A stretch of DNA of 64,000 nucleotides from Alcanivorax jadensis T9 (GCF_000756655.1 NZ_ARXU01000011.1:1-64000); one strand, 5' to 3'; counted from the first letter of the stretch, positions 1 through 9,467 are shown. Made by a program: numbers and translations. Notes: generated by a model from the letters alone, not told the origin.

Positions 1-98
1 TAGCGGAGCTTTGATCATACTTCAATAAAACCCAGTCGCTGACTTGAACGGGCGGCGAATCTGCCCGTTTTATCACCTCTTCCAAAAAGGACAACTCA

Positions 99-455
99 AT
101 GAGCAAAGATATTGACATCGAAAAATACACCTCCGAAGACATCACTACTGAAAAGCTTTCTGAGCTAATCTCCAAGAAAGCCTCTTTTCAAATTGTCGCG
201 GTCAAAAATATTAGCTCCGTGGTAAACAAAGTCGAGGGCGCTATTGAAAAGAAAGGACTACGTTGCCGGGTATACACTGAATATCGGGCGGCCTCCCTGG
301 CCAGCTTCGCCATCCCCACTGGATTTACCCAGGTTACCGGCTTCGCCTCAGCTATTGGTATTGCCGCACATAACCTCGCAACCTTTAACCCTGATTACGA
401 GATCGGCAAGAACAAACCTGCCGGCAAAGTGACAGTGCTGTATAAGAAAGATTAG
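99..455 (+). CDS. hypothetical protein, small, with hydrophobic Gly/Ala-rich stretch
   Basis: I do not recognise this 118-residue protein. The start is supported by AAGGA nine bases upstream of the ATG. The first half (about residues 1-65) is charged and probably helical. Residues about 67-93 are rich in Ala, Gly, Ser, Phe and Ile and could form an amphipathic or membrane-associated helix. The tail is basic (ends KVTVLYKKD). No signal peptide or cysteine pair is obvious. It lies on the outer side of alpA in the putative integrated element and points toward it, separated by 230 bp. Its base composition is more AT-rich than the core genes at right, which fits acquired DNA. A membrane-active accessory product is possible, but that is a guess. 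Confidence 0.6.
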   Translation: MSKDIDIEKYTSEDITTEKLSELISKKASFQIVAVKNISSVVNKVEGAIEKKGLRCRVYTEYRAASLASFAIPTGFTQVTGFASAIGIAAHNLATFNPDYEIGKNKPAGKVTVLYKKD

Positions 456-576
456 CGCCTTATTGGTAACAGCACCGTCACGCCGTGTGTGGATACCCGA
501 GCAGAACATCTCTCGGATAGTCCCCGTTTTCCTCGCCTACTACGCTCCAAGGTCTCGATCAATTGGCATTAAACCT

Positions 577-599
577 CCCCGGTCCTATTGGTACCGGGG
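577..599. repeat. inverted repeat between hypothetical gene and alpA
   Basis: CCCCGGT and ACCGGGG form a 7-bp stem with a 9-base loop in the gap between two convergent genes. There is no U-rich tract on either strand, so it may be a weak terminator or a protein site. Nothing else is evident in 456-687. Confidence 0.3.
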
Positions 600-687
600 T
601 CTACCATTACAAATTGGAGCCCCCTCCTGCTTTCATCTGATACAAAACCTCGCAGCCATCCATGAACAACGAAAGTCCAATAGCCGG

Positions 688-885
688 TCAATGAGGCACT
701 TCCTGGCAATCCCTCTCCTCAATCCTCTCCAGAATCCAGGCCTCGATTTCATCAGATACCCAGCCAACCGTTCTTCCCCCAAGCGGCACGGGTTTGGGGA
801 ATTCCCCCTCAGCAATACGCTTGTAGATAGAAGAACGGCCAAGACCGGTATCCTTGATCACTTCTGTTAGCCTCATGAATCGCAT
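688..885 (-). CDS. AlpA-family excisionase-like DNA-binding regulator
   Basis: This 65-residue protein has the AlpA/MerR-like winged-helix signature: RLTEVIKDTGLGRSSIYKRI followed by a basic wing and GWVSDEIEAWI. AGGAG lies six bases before the ATG. AlpA-type proteins are common in prophages, satellites and integrative elements, where they activate or repress integrase or element genes (family knowledge). It lies 49 bp downstream of, and on the same strand as, the HUH replication protein, so the two are probably cotranscribed. This pairing is typical of small replicating elements. An excisionase or regulator role is inferred, since no integrase is visible within the window. Confidence 0.85.
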   Translation of the reverse strand: MRFMRLTEVIKDTGLGRSSIYKRIAEGEFPKPVPLGGRTVGWVSDEIEAWILERIEERDCQEVPH

Positions 886-934
886 GAAATTCTCCTCGTC
901 ATTCGTTCATGCGATAGCGCAGCAACGTAAAAAC

Positions 935-1645
935 TTACTCACCTCCTCTCTGGCTACAGCCAAAGTTCCTAAACCCATCGTCATAAAGCTTGGTATCCAC
1001 CTTTGCCAAGTAGCTCATGCGCCTGAACACCCCTGGATATTGCGTGGTATACATAGAAGACCCTTTTGAAATCAGCTGGACAGCGCTATCTGGGAAATGG
1101 ACTAAACCGATTCCTTGACTCCCAGTCAGACCAAGAGTGCGACCCCAAGCTCGCTGAATACGCTCTGCCATGTTGCTAACTGCTTGTTCTTCCGCCAACC
1201 ACCAGGGGAAGTCCGGCTCTTGCTGACCTAAGATACGCCCCAACGCGGAGTAAGCATCCCTATTGACCATAATGGCAATATGATAATGGGGCTGCCCTTC
1301 CCCACCGAACTCGCGACACCAGATCATACGAACATGGCAGTCATGAACCCGTTTTCCCTGGCCGCGCTTACGCTTCGAATCGCACCTGATCTGCGAACGA
1401 AGAGAGTTGATGAAGCCGCTTGCCTGCCCCCCTTTGGGACCTGACCAACCGTACGGCAGCCTAGCAACGAAATGGATGACACAGGTTCGTGGATGCTCAT
1501 TTAAGGCCCGGTCCAAAGTAGACCGGATAGATTTGAGGTAATTCACCGCGAGTGGACGGTCAGGCCTTGCCAGTACCGGCAAGCCTTCCCAGACGGGTTC
1601 ATAGTGGAGTTTGAGGTTGGTGTTGCTTGAATGTCGTTTTCTCAT
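935..1645 (-). CDS. HUH rolling-circle replication protein (YagK/YfjJ, inovirus Gp2 type)
   Basis: This 236-residue protein matches the inovirus Gp2 / YagK-YfjJ C-terminal family that initiates rolling-circle replication of filamentous phages and related elements. The sequence shows an HUH metal-binding motif in GQPHYHIAIMVN (about residue 128) and a C-terminal region with several tyrosines (SMYTTQYPG and MSYLAKVDTKLY). YLAK is the family's usual tyrosine-lysine motif. The length suits a full-size protein. The start is uncertain because no clear ribosome site precedes the ATG. It sits between the 474-residue winged-helix gene and alpA on the same strand. It implies that the element can, or once could, replicate as a circle by strand nicking. 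Confidence 0.82.
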   Translation of the reverse strand: MRKRHSSNTNLKLHYEPVWEGLPVLARPDRPLAVNYLKSIRSTLDRALNEHPRTCVIHFVARLPYGWSGPKGGQASGFINSLRSQIRCDSKRKRGQGKRVHDCHVRMIWCREFGGEGQPHYHIAIMVNRDAYSALGRILGQQEPDFPWWLAEEQAVSNMAERIQRAWGRTLGLTGSQGIGLVHFPDSAVQLISKGSSMYTTQYPGVFRRMSYLAKVDTKLYDDGFRNFGCSQRGGE

Positions 1646-1818
1646 TGTCTGGCACCTATGGTTTCTTCATAGGTACCAGCGCACTGGTTGAAATTTACTC
1701 ATGAGCAGGCTGGTTTGGTCCAGCCTGCCTGTTACTCAACCAACTGCACTTACCAGCCTTCACAAGTGGGCTGGCTAAGTGACTTTATGACTATATATAT
1801 CTATTACCGACACTCAGA

Positions 1819-1949
1819 GCGGGTTATCAAGTACTGAAAGCCCACAACAGGGCCTTTACCCCACAGACGGGAGCCCAAATAGCGCTATCCAGTTAAAACA
1901 ATCGATTACGAGTTCTGGAACGGGGTTATCGTACCCAGAAGGCCCACAA
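1819..1949. repeat. pair of imperfect ~28-bp direct repeats in the gap upstream of the rep gene
   Basis: GGGTTATC...GTAC...GAAAG-CCCACAA at 1821-1847 recurs as GGGTTATC-GTACCCAGAAGGCCCACAA at 1923-1949, about 100 bp away. They occupy the 376-bp non-coding stretch 1646-2021, which also has an AT-rich stretch (about 1787-1805, tatatatat). Non-coding repeats beside a rolling-circle initiator are a plausible origin or operator, but this is inference. No other gene is seen in the gap. Confidence 0.45.
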
Positions 1950-2021
1950 ACCAATAACACTATTGAGCTTGAAGGCTGACATCAATTCACAGCTTAAATC
2001 AGTGCTATCCACGGTATGTAA

Positions 2022-3446
2022 CTACCCCTCATCCTCAATACCAACTTCCGTGTCTACAACCTCCTTTTTGGTCTTTACACTTGGCTTAACAAGCAGGCCA
2101 ATTTCATACTGCTCTTTTGTAGACAAGTCTACACGGTTGATTTCCTTAGTTGATTTTACATAATCGATTGAAGCCCCTTGGTAAATCCCCGGAGTAACAT
2201 TTCTGCCTGGCGGCGGCGCAACCACAGCCTTTAAAATCAACAACTTACCATTCTCTGTTGATCGCAATATCGATATCCTACCATCTGGTGGCATAAGCAA
2301 ACGCATCACCCCTAGTTTTTTGCTTAGCACTTCAGATTTCATGCACGCAGCCCTCCATATCCAGCCAGATAGGAACATCGCCGCTCTAGAGGCCGCCTCA
2401 TCGCTACCCTTTCTCTCCTTTACACATAGCAATGCCTCCATTTCTAAGCGCAGATTGATGCTTGGTTCTGGTAGAAATTGACTGCCAATGAATAAGTATC
2501 TATCGGTCAATATTTGACCTACATAATCGTCTAAAACAGCCTGCAGATATTCTTCAAGCCCATCGAGCACAGCATCTTTGAGTCTTTTAGCAACGTCATC
2601 TTCACACTTCACCGGCAACAAATAGTTTCTACGGTCATATTCAATGGCAACGTAGGAATCATCCTCACAACCATTACTGAGAATCCTTATCAACTGAGGA
2701 ATCTCTCGGCCCGGGTGGTACTGATCTTTTTTTTGTATATGAAGGACAAACGCCCGACCACACCAGCTAGCCTCAAAAATAGGGTGAGCCAGGTTGAGAA
2801 AATAGATGCTCGGGCACTTGCCGATTCCTATATCACTCACAATCCCAGCAACCACATCTCGCATGTACCCTAAGCGCCAAAGCTTCCTCAAATGCCGGCG
2901 TACTCTTTGAACTGACATCCCCACCTGCTTGGCCAAGCCAAAAGTCGAACAATTTCTGACTACACCGCAGGAATCCGCCTCAGTCAGCAACACTATAAGA
3001 ACCAGCTTGCTACCGACACTCAGGGCATCAGGGTTGGGAGGGCCAAAAGTACGACCTTTCTTTCTCGTGACCTCCAACCCTCCAGGTGAGGGAATACTGA
3101 GCAGTGACTTTACCAGCCCCTCATGTCCCACACTCACTGGCCCAACCTGGAGATTCAACCGATCGGCAACGAGCTTTGAAAGTCGATAATCGTAAGACGG
3201 CCTTCCGGTCCTACCTTCAACGCGCCGGGCATCAAGAAGACCTTGGTCAACCAGTACCCCTATCGAATGACGGGCTAATCTCTCACTAACTCCCAACTTC
3301 CCCGCCAAACGGTCCAGAGACGTTTGAGCCCATTCGCCTATACCAAATTGATAGATAAAGGCAGTCAAAAAATATCGCTCAGCGGCCTGCAGCTCTTCAG
3401 ACGACAAGCAGTTAAAGCTGGATACTAGAGCATTGCCAAGGTACAT
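2022..3446 (-). CDS. hypothetical protein with two winged-helix-like segments
   Basis: I cannot name this 474-residue protein. Two helix-turn-helix-like stretches are visible. One lies near residues 42-75 (LDRLAGKLGVSERLARHSIGVL) and the second near 165-200 (FGLAKQVGMSVQRVRRHLRKLW). Both have the spacing of winged-helix DNA-binding domains. The rest is alpha/beta with no recognised catalytic motif and ends in a charged tail. It is first in a leftward series with the rep protein and alpha-helical alpA, and is divergent from the gene at 3560. The short divergent gap holds ATTTGCACAAAT, an imperfect palindrome close to the start. A role as element regulator or replication partner is an inference. 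Confidence 0.7.
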   Translation of the reverse strand: MYLGNALVSSFNCLSSEELQAAERYFLTAFIYQFGIGEWAQTSLDRLAGKLGVSERLARHSIGVLVDQGLLDARRVEGRTGRPSYDYRLSKLVADRLNLQVGPVSVGHEGLVKSLLSIPSPGGLEVTRKKGRTFGPPNPDALSVGSKLVLIVLLTEADSCGVVRNCSTFGLAKQVGMSVQRVRRHLRKLWRLGYMRDVVAGIVSDIGIGKCPSIYFLNLAHPIFEASWCGRAFVLHIQKKDQYHPGREIPQLIRILSNGCEDDSYVAIEYDRRNYLLPVKCEDDVAKRLKDAVLDGLEEYLQAVLDDYVGQILTDRYLFIGSQFLPEPSINLRLEMEALLCVKERKGSDEAASRAAMFLSGWIWRAACMKSEVLSKKLGVMRLLMPPDGRISILRSTENGKLLILKAVVAPPPGRNVTPGIYQGASIDYVKSTKEINRVDLSTKEQYEIGLLVKPSVKTKKEVVDTEVGIEDEG

Positions 3447-3559
3447 ATTTGCACAAATGATATCTATTTTTGCCCATTATCAATTATGATCATATTTACG
3501 TCAATTCATACGGTATGATTTACTTGTCATGAAAATCTCAAGCATTAGGAGCATTGAAA

Positions 3560-4258
3560 GTGAAGAAACCAATCCCACCGAAAGAGTGGCTTGGCTCCGA
3601 CAAGGACAAGTCAGATTGGGCCAGGCACTATTTGCGAAACAACCCCCCATCAGCCCTTTCAGTAAAAGCTCCCCACGAAGAGAACGAGCCGACCTTGATG
3701 ACACTGGAAAGAATTTGGAATAACGGATTGGGGGCAGATGCTTTTGCACGCATCAAACGAGCATGGAATGCTTACAGCTACCGGAAGAACAAAAACAAGC
3801 GGACTTTCAGTTTTGTGCTACCCGTAGAAGAAGCTCTGTTTTTGAAACGTACGTCCAAATATCTAAAGGTGTCACAAAGCGCCCACCTGACAGCTCTGAT
3901 TTGCCAGGATAGAACACATATCGAGAAACTGAGAAATGAGCATCAACAAAGACTCGAAGGCGCCAGAAAAACGCGCAATTCACTGGTAGAGGACAGAAAA
4001 ACCAAAGAGCTAGGTCGCCTGCGGAAAGAAAATACGAGGCATGCGGGCATTCTCAAGCAATATGAAGAACTTATAAGAAAGCTAGTAGAGAAAGACCTTG
4101 TAAGGCAGGAATTAGAAAGGCAGGGATTGCAGGACCCCATACAACTCGATGCGAACAAAAGGGACGACCTGGACTCTCAAGCCAAAAAGCTGGCAGCAAG
4201 ACACCTTGAGGATGCTCGAATTGACGCGTCTCGCACTTCTAACTACTCAGCGCCCTGA
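3560..4258 (+). CDS. hypothetical basic coiled-coil protein
   Basis: This 232-residue protein is not recognised. I chose the GTG start because AGGAG ends eight bases before it; the TTG six bases upstream is too close to that site. The N-terminal part is rich in Trp and basic residues. Residues about 85-125 (TFSFVLPVEEALFLKRTSKYLKVSQSAH) resemble a ribbon-helix-helix DNA-binding segment, a strand followed by two helices. Residues about 128-205 are a long charged helix likely to be a coiled coil. It is divergent from the winged-helix gene and is the element gene nearest tRNA-Pro. A plasmid-partition, mobilisation-accessory or nucleoprotein role would fit but is unproven. Confidence 0.65.
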   Translation: MKKPIPPKEWLGSDKDKSDWARHYLRNNPPSALSVKAPHEENEPTLMTLERIWNNGLGADAFARIKRAWNAYSYRKNKNKRTFSFVLPVEEALFLKRTSKYLKVSQSAHLTALICQDRTHIEKLRNEHQQRLEGARKTRNSLVEDRKTKELGRLRKENTRHAGILKQYEELIRKLVEKDLVRQELERQGLQDPIQLDANKRDDLDSQAKKLAARHLEDARIDASRTSNYSAP

Positions 4259-4496
4259 CACCACCTCCAAGTGATCCACCCAACGCTGCAACTACAAGCG
4301 TCACCCAGCCTCATAGCTATGGAGTACCCTCAACCCCTTTTCTAGAGTGATCCGGCACAGCTTCAGCCATCTTGCCGGGCATCCAATACGCGCCAGGCCT
4401 TTGTAAACGGACCGCCTGACCAATCAGGGAAAACTAAAGGTCAGTGGCGCGTAAAGTAAAGGAGACAGGCCAGCCACAGGGATTAGCTATTGAGAA

Positions 4497-4518
4497 ACGG
4501 TGACGGAACGGTGACGAA
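4497..4518 (+). repeat. tandem 11-bp repeat near the element/tRNA junction
   Basis: ACGGTGACGGA is followed directly by ACGGTGACGAA. It lies in the 283-bp non-coding stretch between the coiled-coil gene and the tRNA-Pro terminator. Short tandem sites near an attachment site can be recombinase arm sites; that is a suggestion only. Nothing else is clear in 4259-4541. Confidence 0.35.
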
Positions 4519-4541
4519 ACACAGAAAAGCATAAGCGACGC

Positions 4542-4577
4542 CTAAAAACCAAAAAGGCCAGTCATCCATGACTGGCC
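4542..4577 (-). terminator. Rho-independent terminator of tRNA-Pro
   Basis: GGCCAGTCAT and ATGACTGGCC form a perfect 10-bp stem around two central bases. On the minus strand it is followed by TTTTTGGTTTTT. It lies 28 bp past the CCA end of tRNA-Pro. On the plus strand the hairpin is followed by a weaker T-rich stretch, so it may act in both directions. Confidence 0.8.
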
Positions 4578-4604
4578 TATCTCTTTGTTTTTCCGACCTT
4601 AATT

Positions 4605-4682
<78 letters not shown>

Positions 4683-4783
4683 GATGTGCTTGGCAGGCAG
4701 AGCTACCAAAGCGGCGGCAATCATAGCGGATTTGGTGGGGGGATGGAACAGGTAAGGTGCTGTTTGGTCAGGGTTTGAGCGAT

Positions 4784-4794
4784 GGGGGGGGGGG
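4784..4794 (+). repeat. run of 11 G in an intergenic gap
   Basis: A mononucleotide run of 11 G lies between tRNA-Pro and the MerR gene, followed by imperfect CAAGCT repeats. It is not within any gene, so it is unlikely to switch a reading frame. Nothing else is seen in 4750-4916. Confidence 0.5.
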
Positions 4795-4928
4795 CAAGCT
4801 TCAAGCTGCAAGCTACAACGCGGGTTTATGCCGTGCCGACAGAGACCTCGTATCCGCGCCTATGGGGATGGAGGGTTCGTTCGGGTGGATGGGTGTTTGC
4901 TGGAGGGCTGGAGGAAGGCTGTTGGCTC

Positions 4929-4954
4929 TTCGCCATGCGAGCATGGGCTCCAAC
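4929..4954. repeat. REP-like half element
   Basis: TTCGCCATGCGAGCATGGGCTCCAAC matches one arm of the REP family found throughout this window, with a palindromic core (CCATGC/GCATGG). GTTGG sits 8 bp away on the other side. It lies between tRNA-Pro and the merR terminator. Confidence 0.6.
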
Positions 4955-4970
4955 GGCGACTCGTGGGTAT

Positions 4971-5003
4971 GAAAAAGCCCCGGGAGCTAGGCTGCCGGGG
5001 CTT
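4971..5003 (-). terminator. Rho-independent terminator downstream of the MerR gene
   Basis: On the minus strand AGCCCCGG pairs with CCGGGGCT around an 11-base loop and is followed by TTTTTC. It lies about 100 bp past the stop of the MerR gene and would end the pheST-ihfA-merR transcript. Confidence 0.75.
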
Positions 5004-5105
5004 GGTTCGCCATGACGAGCATGGTTATTCGCTTCGCTCACCCTTCGGGCCGCACGGAACTACGTGCGTTACTCCGCTCCGCTACGTTCCTAAGGGAAAC
5101 GGAGG

Positions 5106-5474
5106 TTATGAGGCTTTGAGGACGTCGAGGACCTCTTCCATCTCCACGATCATCTGTTTGATGAGCTGGTGGTACTGGGTGGCCTGTTCGGCGTTGGCGC
5201 CGCCGGTGAGCTGCTGGCGGGCACCGCCGATGGTGAAGCCCTGATCGTAGAGCAGGCTGCGGATCTGGCGGATCATCAGCACGTCCTGGCGCTGATAGTA
5301 GCGACGGTTGCCACGGCGCTTAACCGGCTTGAGCTGGGGAAATTCCTGCTCCCAGTAGCGCAGTACGTGCGGTTTTACGTCACATAGGTCGCTGACTTCA
5401 CCAATGGTGAAATAACGCTTCCCTGGAATCGCCGGTAATTCGTCGTTATGACTTGGTTCCAGCATAGTCCTCAA
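5106..5474 (-). CDS. MerR-family transcriptional regulator downstream of ihfA
   Basis: This 122-residue protein begins with a linker and then a MerR winged-helix domain: [30 protein letters not shown], then the wing [14 protein letters not shown] short helical C-terminal region (residues about 85-122) would form the dimer coiled coil. No effector cysteine motif is present, which is usual for this conserved copy. The gene overlaps the end of ihfA by 29 bp and is last in the pheS-pheT-ihfA series, the same place as its pseudomonad counterpart (family knowledge). Target genes are not known. The start used here contains MRTMLEP; the second ATG (codon 4) is also possible. Confidence 0.9.
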   Translation of the reverse strand: MRTMLEPSHNDELPAIPGKRYFTIGEVSDLCDVKPHVLRYWEQEFPQLKPVKRRGNRRYYQRQDVLMIRQIRSLLYDQGFTIGGARQQLTGGANAEQATQYHQLIKQMIVEMEEVLDVLKAS

Positions 5475-5748
5475 CCCGTTGTTTTAATTTTTGTCCTGGA
5501 CGAAAGGTGACAACCCGGCGGGCGGTGATGGGAATTTCCTCACCGGTTTTCGGGTTGCGTCCTGGCCGTTCACTCTTGTCCCTGAGATCAAAATTGCCGA
5601 AGCCGGAGAGTTTCACGGGCACGTTGTTTTCCAGCGAATGGCGGATCTCTTCGAAGAACATCTCCACCATTTCTTTCGCTTCACGTTTGTTCAGGCCAAG
5701 CTCCTCGAACAAACGCTCGGCCATGTCCGCTTTGGTCAGCGCTCCCAT
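5446..5748 (-). CDS. ihfA: integration host factor subunit alpha
   Basis: This is a 100-residue HU/IHF-fold protein. It opens [25 protein letters not shown], and carries the DNA-bending arm [28 protein letters not shown] with the intercalating proline. IHF-alpha pairs with IHF-beta to bend DNA sharply at promoters, att sites and origins. I take the second of two adjacent ATG codons as start, which matches the family N-terminus. It follows pheT by 25 bp and overlaps the MerR gene, so pheS-pheT-ihfA-merR is one transcription unit as in other gammaproteobacteria. IHF would also serve the sigma-54 promoter seen at 50677. Confidence 0.97.
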   Translation of the reverse strand: MGALTKADMAERLFEELGLNKREAKEMVEMFFEEIRHSLENNVPVKLSGFGNFDLRDKSERPGRNPKTGEEIPITARRVVTFRPGQKLKQRVEDYAGTKS

Positions 5749-5773
5749 CAATAGCTCCCTAACCCTTCCTTAA

Positions 5774-8164
5774 TCAGTCCCTTAAGGCGGCGTTAAACTG
5801 TTGTTTTAACTGGGATACTACGGCATCCACCAGGTCGTTTACCTCTTGATCCTTAAGAGTGCGTGAACGGTCCTGGAAGGTCAAGCCCAAAGCGAGGCTT
5901 TTGCGATTTTCCCCGATGCTATCACCTTGATATATATCAAAAATCCGCACCCCTGTGAGACGTTCGTCACAGGCGTCACGGACCGCCGCTACCAGCTCGC
6001 CAGCGGGCACGCTGTCTTCCACCACGAAGGCTAGGTCGCGGCGCATGCGTGGCTGGTCGGAGACGCCGGCAAAGTGCGGCAGTACGCCGTCCAGCAGCGG
6101 GGCCAGGGCCAGTTCGAAGGCGTAGAGCTGGGCGGGCAGGTCCAGATCGGCGGCCAGGCGCGGGTGGATGCGACCCAGATAGCCGACTACTTCGCCATCA
6201 CGCTTGAGCGCTGCGGTCTGGCCCGGGTGCAGGGCCGGGTGCTCGCCGGGCGCGAAGCTGAAGGCGTCGGCGTCGGACAGGGTCAGCAGAGCTTCCACGT
6301 CGCCTTTCAGGTCGAAGAAGTCCACCGGGCGCTTGCCTTCCCAGTTCTGCGGCTGGGCGCTGCCGTAGAGCAGGCCGGCGATCATGGGGGTCTGCTCCAG
6401 GCTCTCTTCACCCTCAGACGAACCGGTGGGCACGAAGCGCAGGCCGGTTTCGAACAGGCGCAGGCGGTCGGCCTGGCGGTTCAGGTTGTGGCGGGCGGTG
6501 CTGAACAGGCCGGCCAGCAAGGTGGTACGCATGACGCCCAGATCCGTGGAGATGGGGTTGAGCAGCGGCAGCGGCTCCACCCGTGGCTCCACCTGCTTGA
6601 GCAGGCCCGGCTCCACGAAGGTGTAAGTGATCGCTTCCAGGTAACCGCGATCAATCAGGGCATCGCCCAGGCGGCGCTGGTTGACGGTCTGTTCGGCGAC
6701 GGGTTCGCCGGAGGGGGAACCGGCCGGCACGCGGCTGGGCAGCTTTTCATAGCCGTAGATGCGCGCCAGTTCCTCGATCAGGTCGGCTTCGATGGCCATG
6801 TCGAAGCGCCAACTGGGGGCCAGCACCATCCATTCCTTGCCGCTTTCCTGAGTCGACACTTCCATGCCCAGGCGGCTGAGGATGTCTTCCACCTGTTCGG
6901 CGGGCAGGCCCATGCCGAGCAGGCCTTCGATGCGGTCTGCACGCAGGGTGATTTCTGCCTGGCCCGGCAGTTGTGCTTCGTCCACCGCTTCGCTGACCGG
7001 GCCCGGCTGACCGCCGGCGATCTCCAGGATCAGAGCGGTGGCGCGCTCGATGGCCTCGTTCTGCAGCTGCGGGTCCACGCCCCGCTCGAAGCGGTGGGAG
7101 GAATCCGTGTGCAGGCCGTAGGAGCGGGCCTTGCCGGCAATGGCCAGGGGCGCAAAGAAGGCGCATTCCAGGAAGATGTCCTGGGTGTCGCTGGTGACGG
7201 AGGACGGCTTGCCGCCCATGACACCAGCCAGGGCCAATGCCTGGCTGTCGTCGGCGATCACCAGGGTGTCGTCGCGCAGGGTCAGTTCCTGGTCGTCCAG
7301 GGTGAGCAGTTTTTCTTCGGCGTTGGCGTTGCGCACGGTGATGCCACCGTTGAGCTTGGCCAGATCGAAGGCATGCAGGGGCTGGCCCAGTTCCAGCAGC
7401 ACGTAGTTGGTCACGTCGACAATGGGATCAATGGTGCGCAGGCCGGCACGGCGCAGGCGCTCGATCATCCACAACGGGCTGTCGGCATTGACGTTGACGC
7501 CCTTGATCACGCGGCCCAGGTAACGGGGGCAGCCCTGGCTGTTTGCCAGGTTCACGGTGAGGGTGTCGTCGATGGCCGGGGCCACCTTGTCGATGGCCGC
7601 ATTGATCAGCGGGCTCTGGTTCATCACCCCGACTTCGCGGGCGATGCCGCGCAGGCTCAGGCAGTCTGCCCGGTTGGGGGTCAGGTCCACTTCGATGACA
7701 GCATCATCAAGCTGCAGGTACTTGCGGAAGTCGGTGCCCACCGGAGCGTCGTCCGGCAGCTCCATCAGGCCATCAATAAGGTCTTCCAGGCCCAGCTCGG
7801 AAGCGCCGCACAGCATGCCGGACGATTCCACGCCACGCAGTTTGGCTTGCTTGATCTTGAAGTCGCCGGGCAGGACGGCGCCCACCTGCGCGAAAGGGAT
7901 TTTCAGGCCGGGGCGCACGTTGGCCGCACCGCAGACCACCTGGGTGGTATCGGCGCCATTGCTGACCTGGCAGACGCGCAGTTTGTCTGCATCCGGGTGC
8001 GGCTCGCAGCTTTCCACCTGGCCGACGACCACGCCGGTGAAGGCCGGGGCCGCCGGTTCCACGGCATCCACTTCCAGGCCGGCCATGGTCAGTTGCTGCA
8101 CCAGGGTGTCGGTATCGATGGCGGGGTTGACCCATTCCCGCAACCAGGCTTCGTTAAAACGCAT
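5774..8164 (-). CDS. pheT: phenylalanyl-tRNA synthetase beta subunit
   Basis: This full-length 796-residue subunit belongs to the alpha2-beta2 enzyme that charges tRNA-Phe with phenylalanine. An N-terminal OB-fold tRNA-binding domain is visible (GVVVGQVESCEPHPDADKL, about residues 44-62). The B3/B4 editing domain follows (about 215-375, LHAFDLAKLNGG), then the B5 domain and the catalytic-like core. A C-terminal ferredoxin-fold anticodon-binding domain closes it (PRMRRDLAFVVEDSVPAGEL, about 700-796). It follows pheS by 99 bp, and that gap holds a REP-like hairpin. An 837-codon open frame on the opposite strand is a high-GC shadow of this gene. Confidence 0.98.
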   Translation of the reverse strand: MRFNEAWLREWVNPAIDTDTLVQQLTMAGLEVDAVEPAAPAFTGVVVGQVESCEPHPDADKLRVCQVSNGADTTQVVCGAANVRPGLKIPFAQVGAVLPGDFKIKQAKLRGVESSGMLCGASELGLEDLIDGLMELPDDAPVGTDFRKYLQLDDAVIEVDLTPNRADCLSLRGIAREVGVMNQSPLINAAIDKVAPAIDDTLTVNLANSQGCPRYLGRVIKGVNVNADSPLWMIERLRRAGLRTIDPIVDVTNYVLLELGQPLHAFDLAKLNGGITVRNANAEEKLLTLDDQELTLRDDTLVIADDSQALALAGVMGGKPSSVTSDTQDIFLECAFFAPLAIAGKARSYGLHTDSSHRFERGVDPQLQNEAIERATALILEIAGGQPGPVSEAVDEAQLPGQAEITLRADRIEGLLGMGLPAEQVEDILSRLGMEVSTQESGKEWMVLAPSWRFDMAIEADLIEELARIYGYEKLPSRVPAGSPSGEPVAEQTVNQRRLGDALIDRGYLEAITYTFVEPGLLKQVEPRVEPLPLLNPISTDLGVMRTTLLAGLFSTARHNLNRQADRLRLFETGLRFVPTGSSEGEESLEQTPMIAGLLYGSAQPQNWEGKRPVDFFDLKGDVEALLTLSDADAFSFAPGEHPALHPGQTAALKRDGEVVGYLGRIHPRLAADLDLPAQLYAFELALAPLLDGVLPHFAGVSDQPRMRRDLAFVVEDSVPAGELVAAVRDACDERLTGVRIFDIYQGDSIGENRKSLALGLTFQDRSRTLKDQEVNDLVDAVVSQLKQQFNAALRD

Positions 8165-8200
8165 TGTCGAATTCCTTTAAATCATGGGAGTTTCTGTTTG

Positions 8201-8244
8201 GCCGCCGGGGGAGTTCGCCTTGTGAACAAGGCTCCAACGGCGGC
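8201..8244. repeat. REP-like palindrome between pheS and pheT
   Basis: GCCGCCG...CGGCGGC flank an inner perfect palindrome GCCTTGT-GA-ACAAGGC. The arm TTCGCCTTGTGAACAAGGCTCCAAC belongs to the window-wide REP family. In the pheST transcript it would fold into a stable hairpin and may affect relative expression or mRNA decay (inference). Confidence 0.65.
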
Positions 8245-8263
8245 GTACCGGAACAGAAACGCC

Positions 8264-9283
<1,020 letters not shown>

Positions 9284-9312
9284 TTAAGACTCCGCAGTCT
9301 TTAAATCAGGAG

Positions 9313-9467
9313 AAAGTTGAAAGTTCAAAGTTGCAAAGCGCGATTCCAGACAGATGCCACCCGACACCACTAAAGCCGCGCCTCACCCATACACCGCGGG
9401 GAAAGAGACACTCGATTGGCATTAAAACCCAACCGCGTTTCAACTTTATACTTTCAACTTTCAACTG
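9313..9467. repeat. inverted AGTTGAAAG-type low-complexity repeats between rplT and pheS
   Basis: GTTGAAAGTTCAAAGTTG at 9314-9331 is mirrored by CAACTTTATACTTTCAACTTTCAAC at 9438-9462. The arms could pair across about 105 bp. Such repeats are common in this kind of genome; no function can be assigned. No gene is evident in 9284-9480. Confidence 0.45.

Noticed and set aside
1..4600. integrase gene next to tRNA-Pro
   Set aside because: No tyrosine or serine recombinase motif was found in any frame of this stretch; if present it is left of the window.
4784..4794. 11-G run as a phase-variation switch
   Set aside because: It is intergenic, not in a coding frame, and not placed between obvious -35 and -10 boxes.
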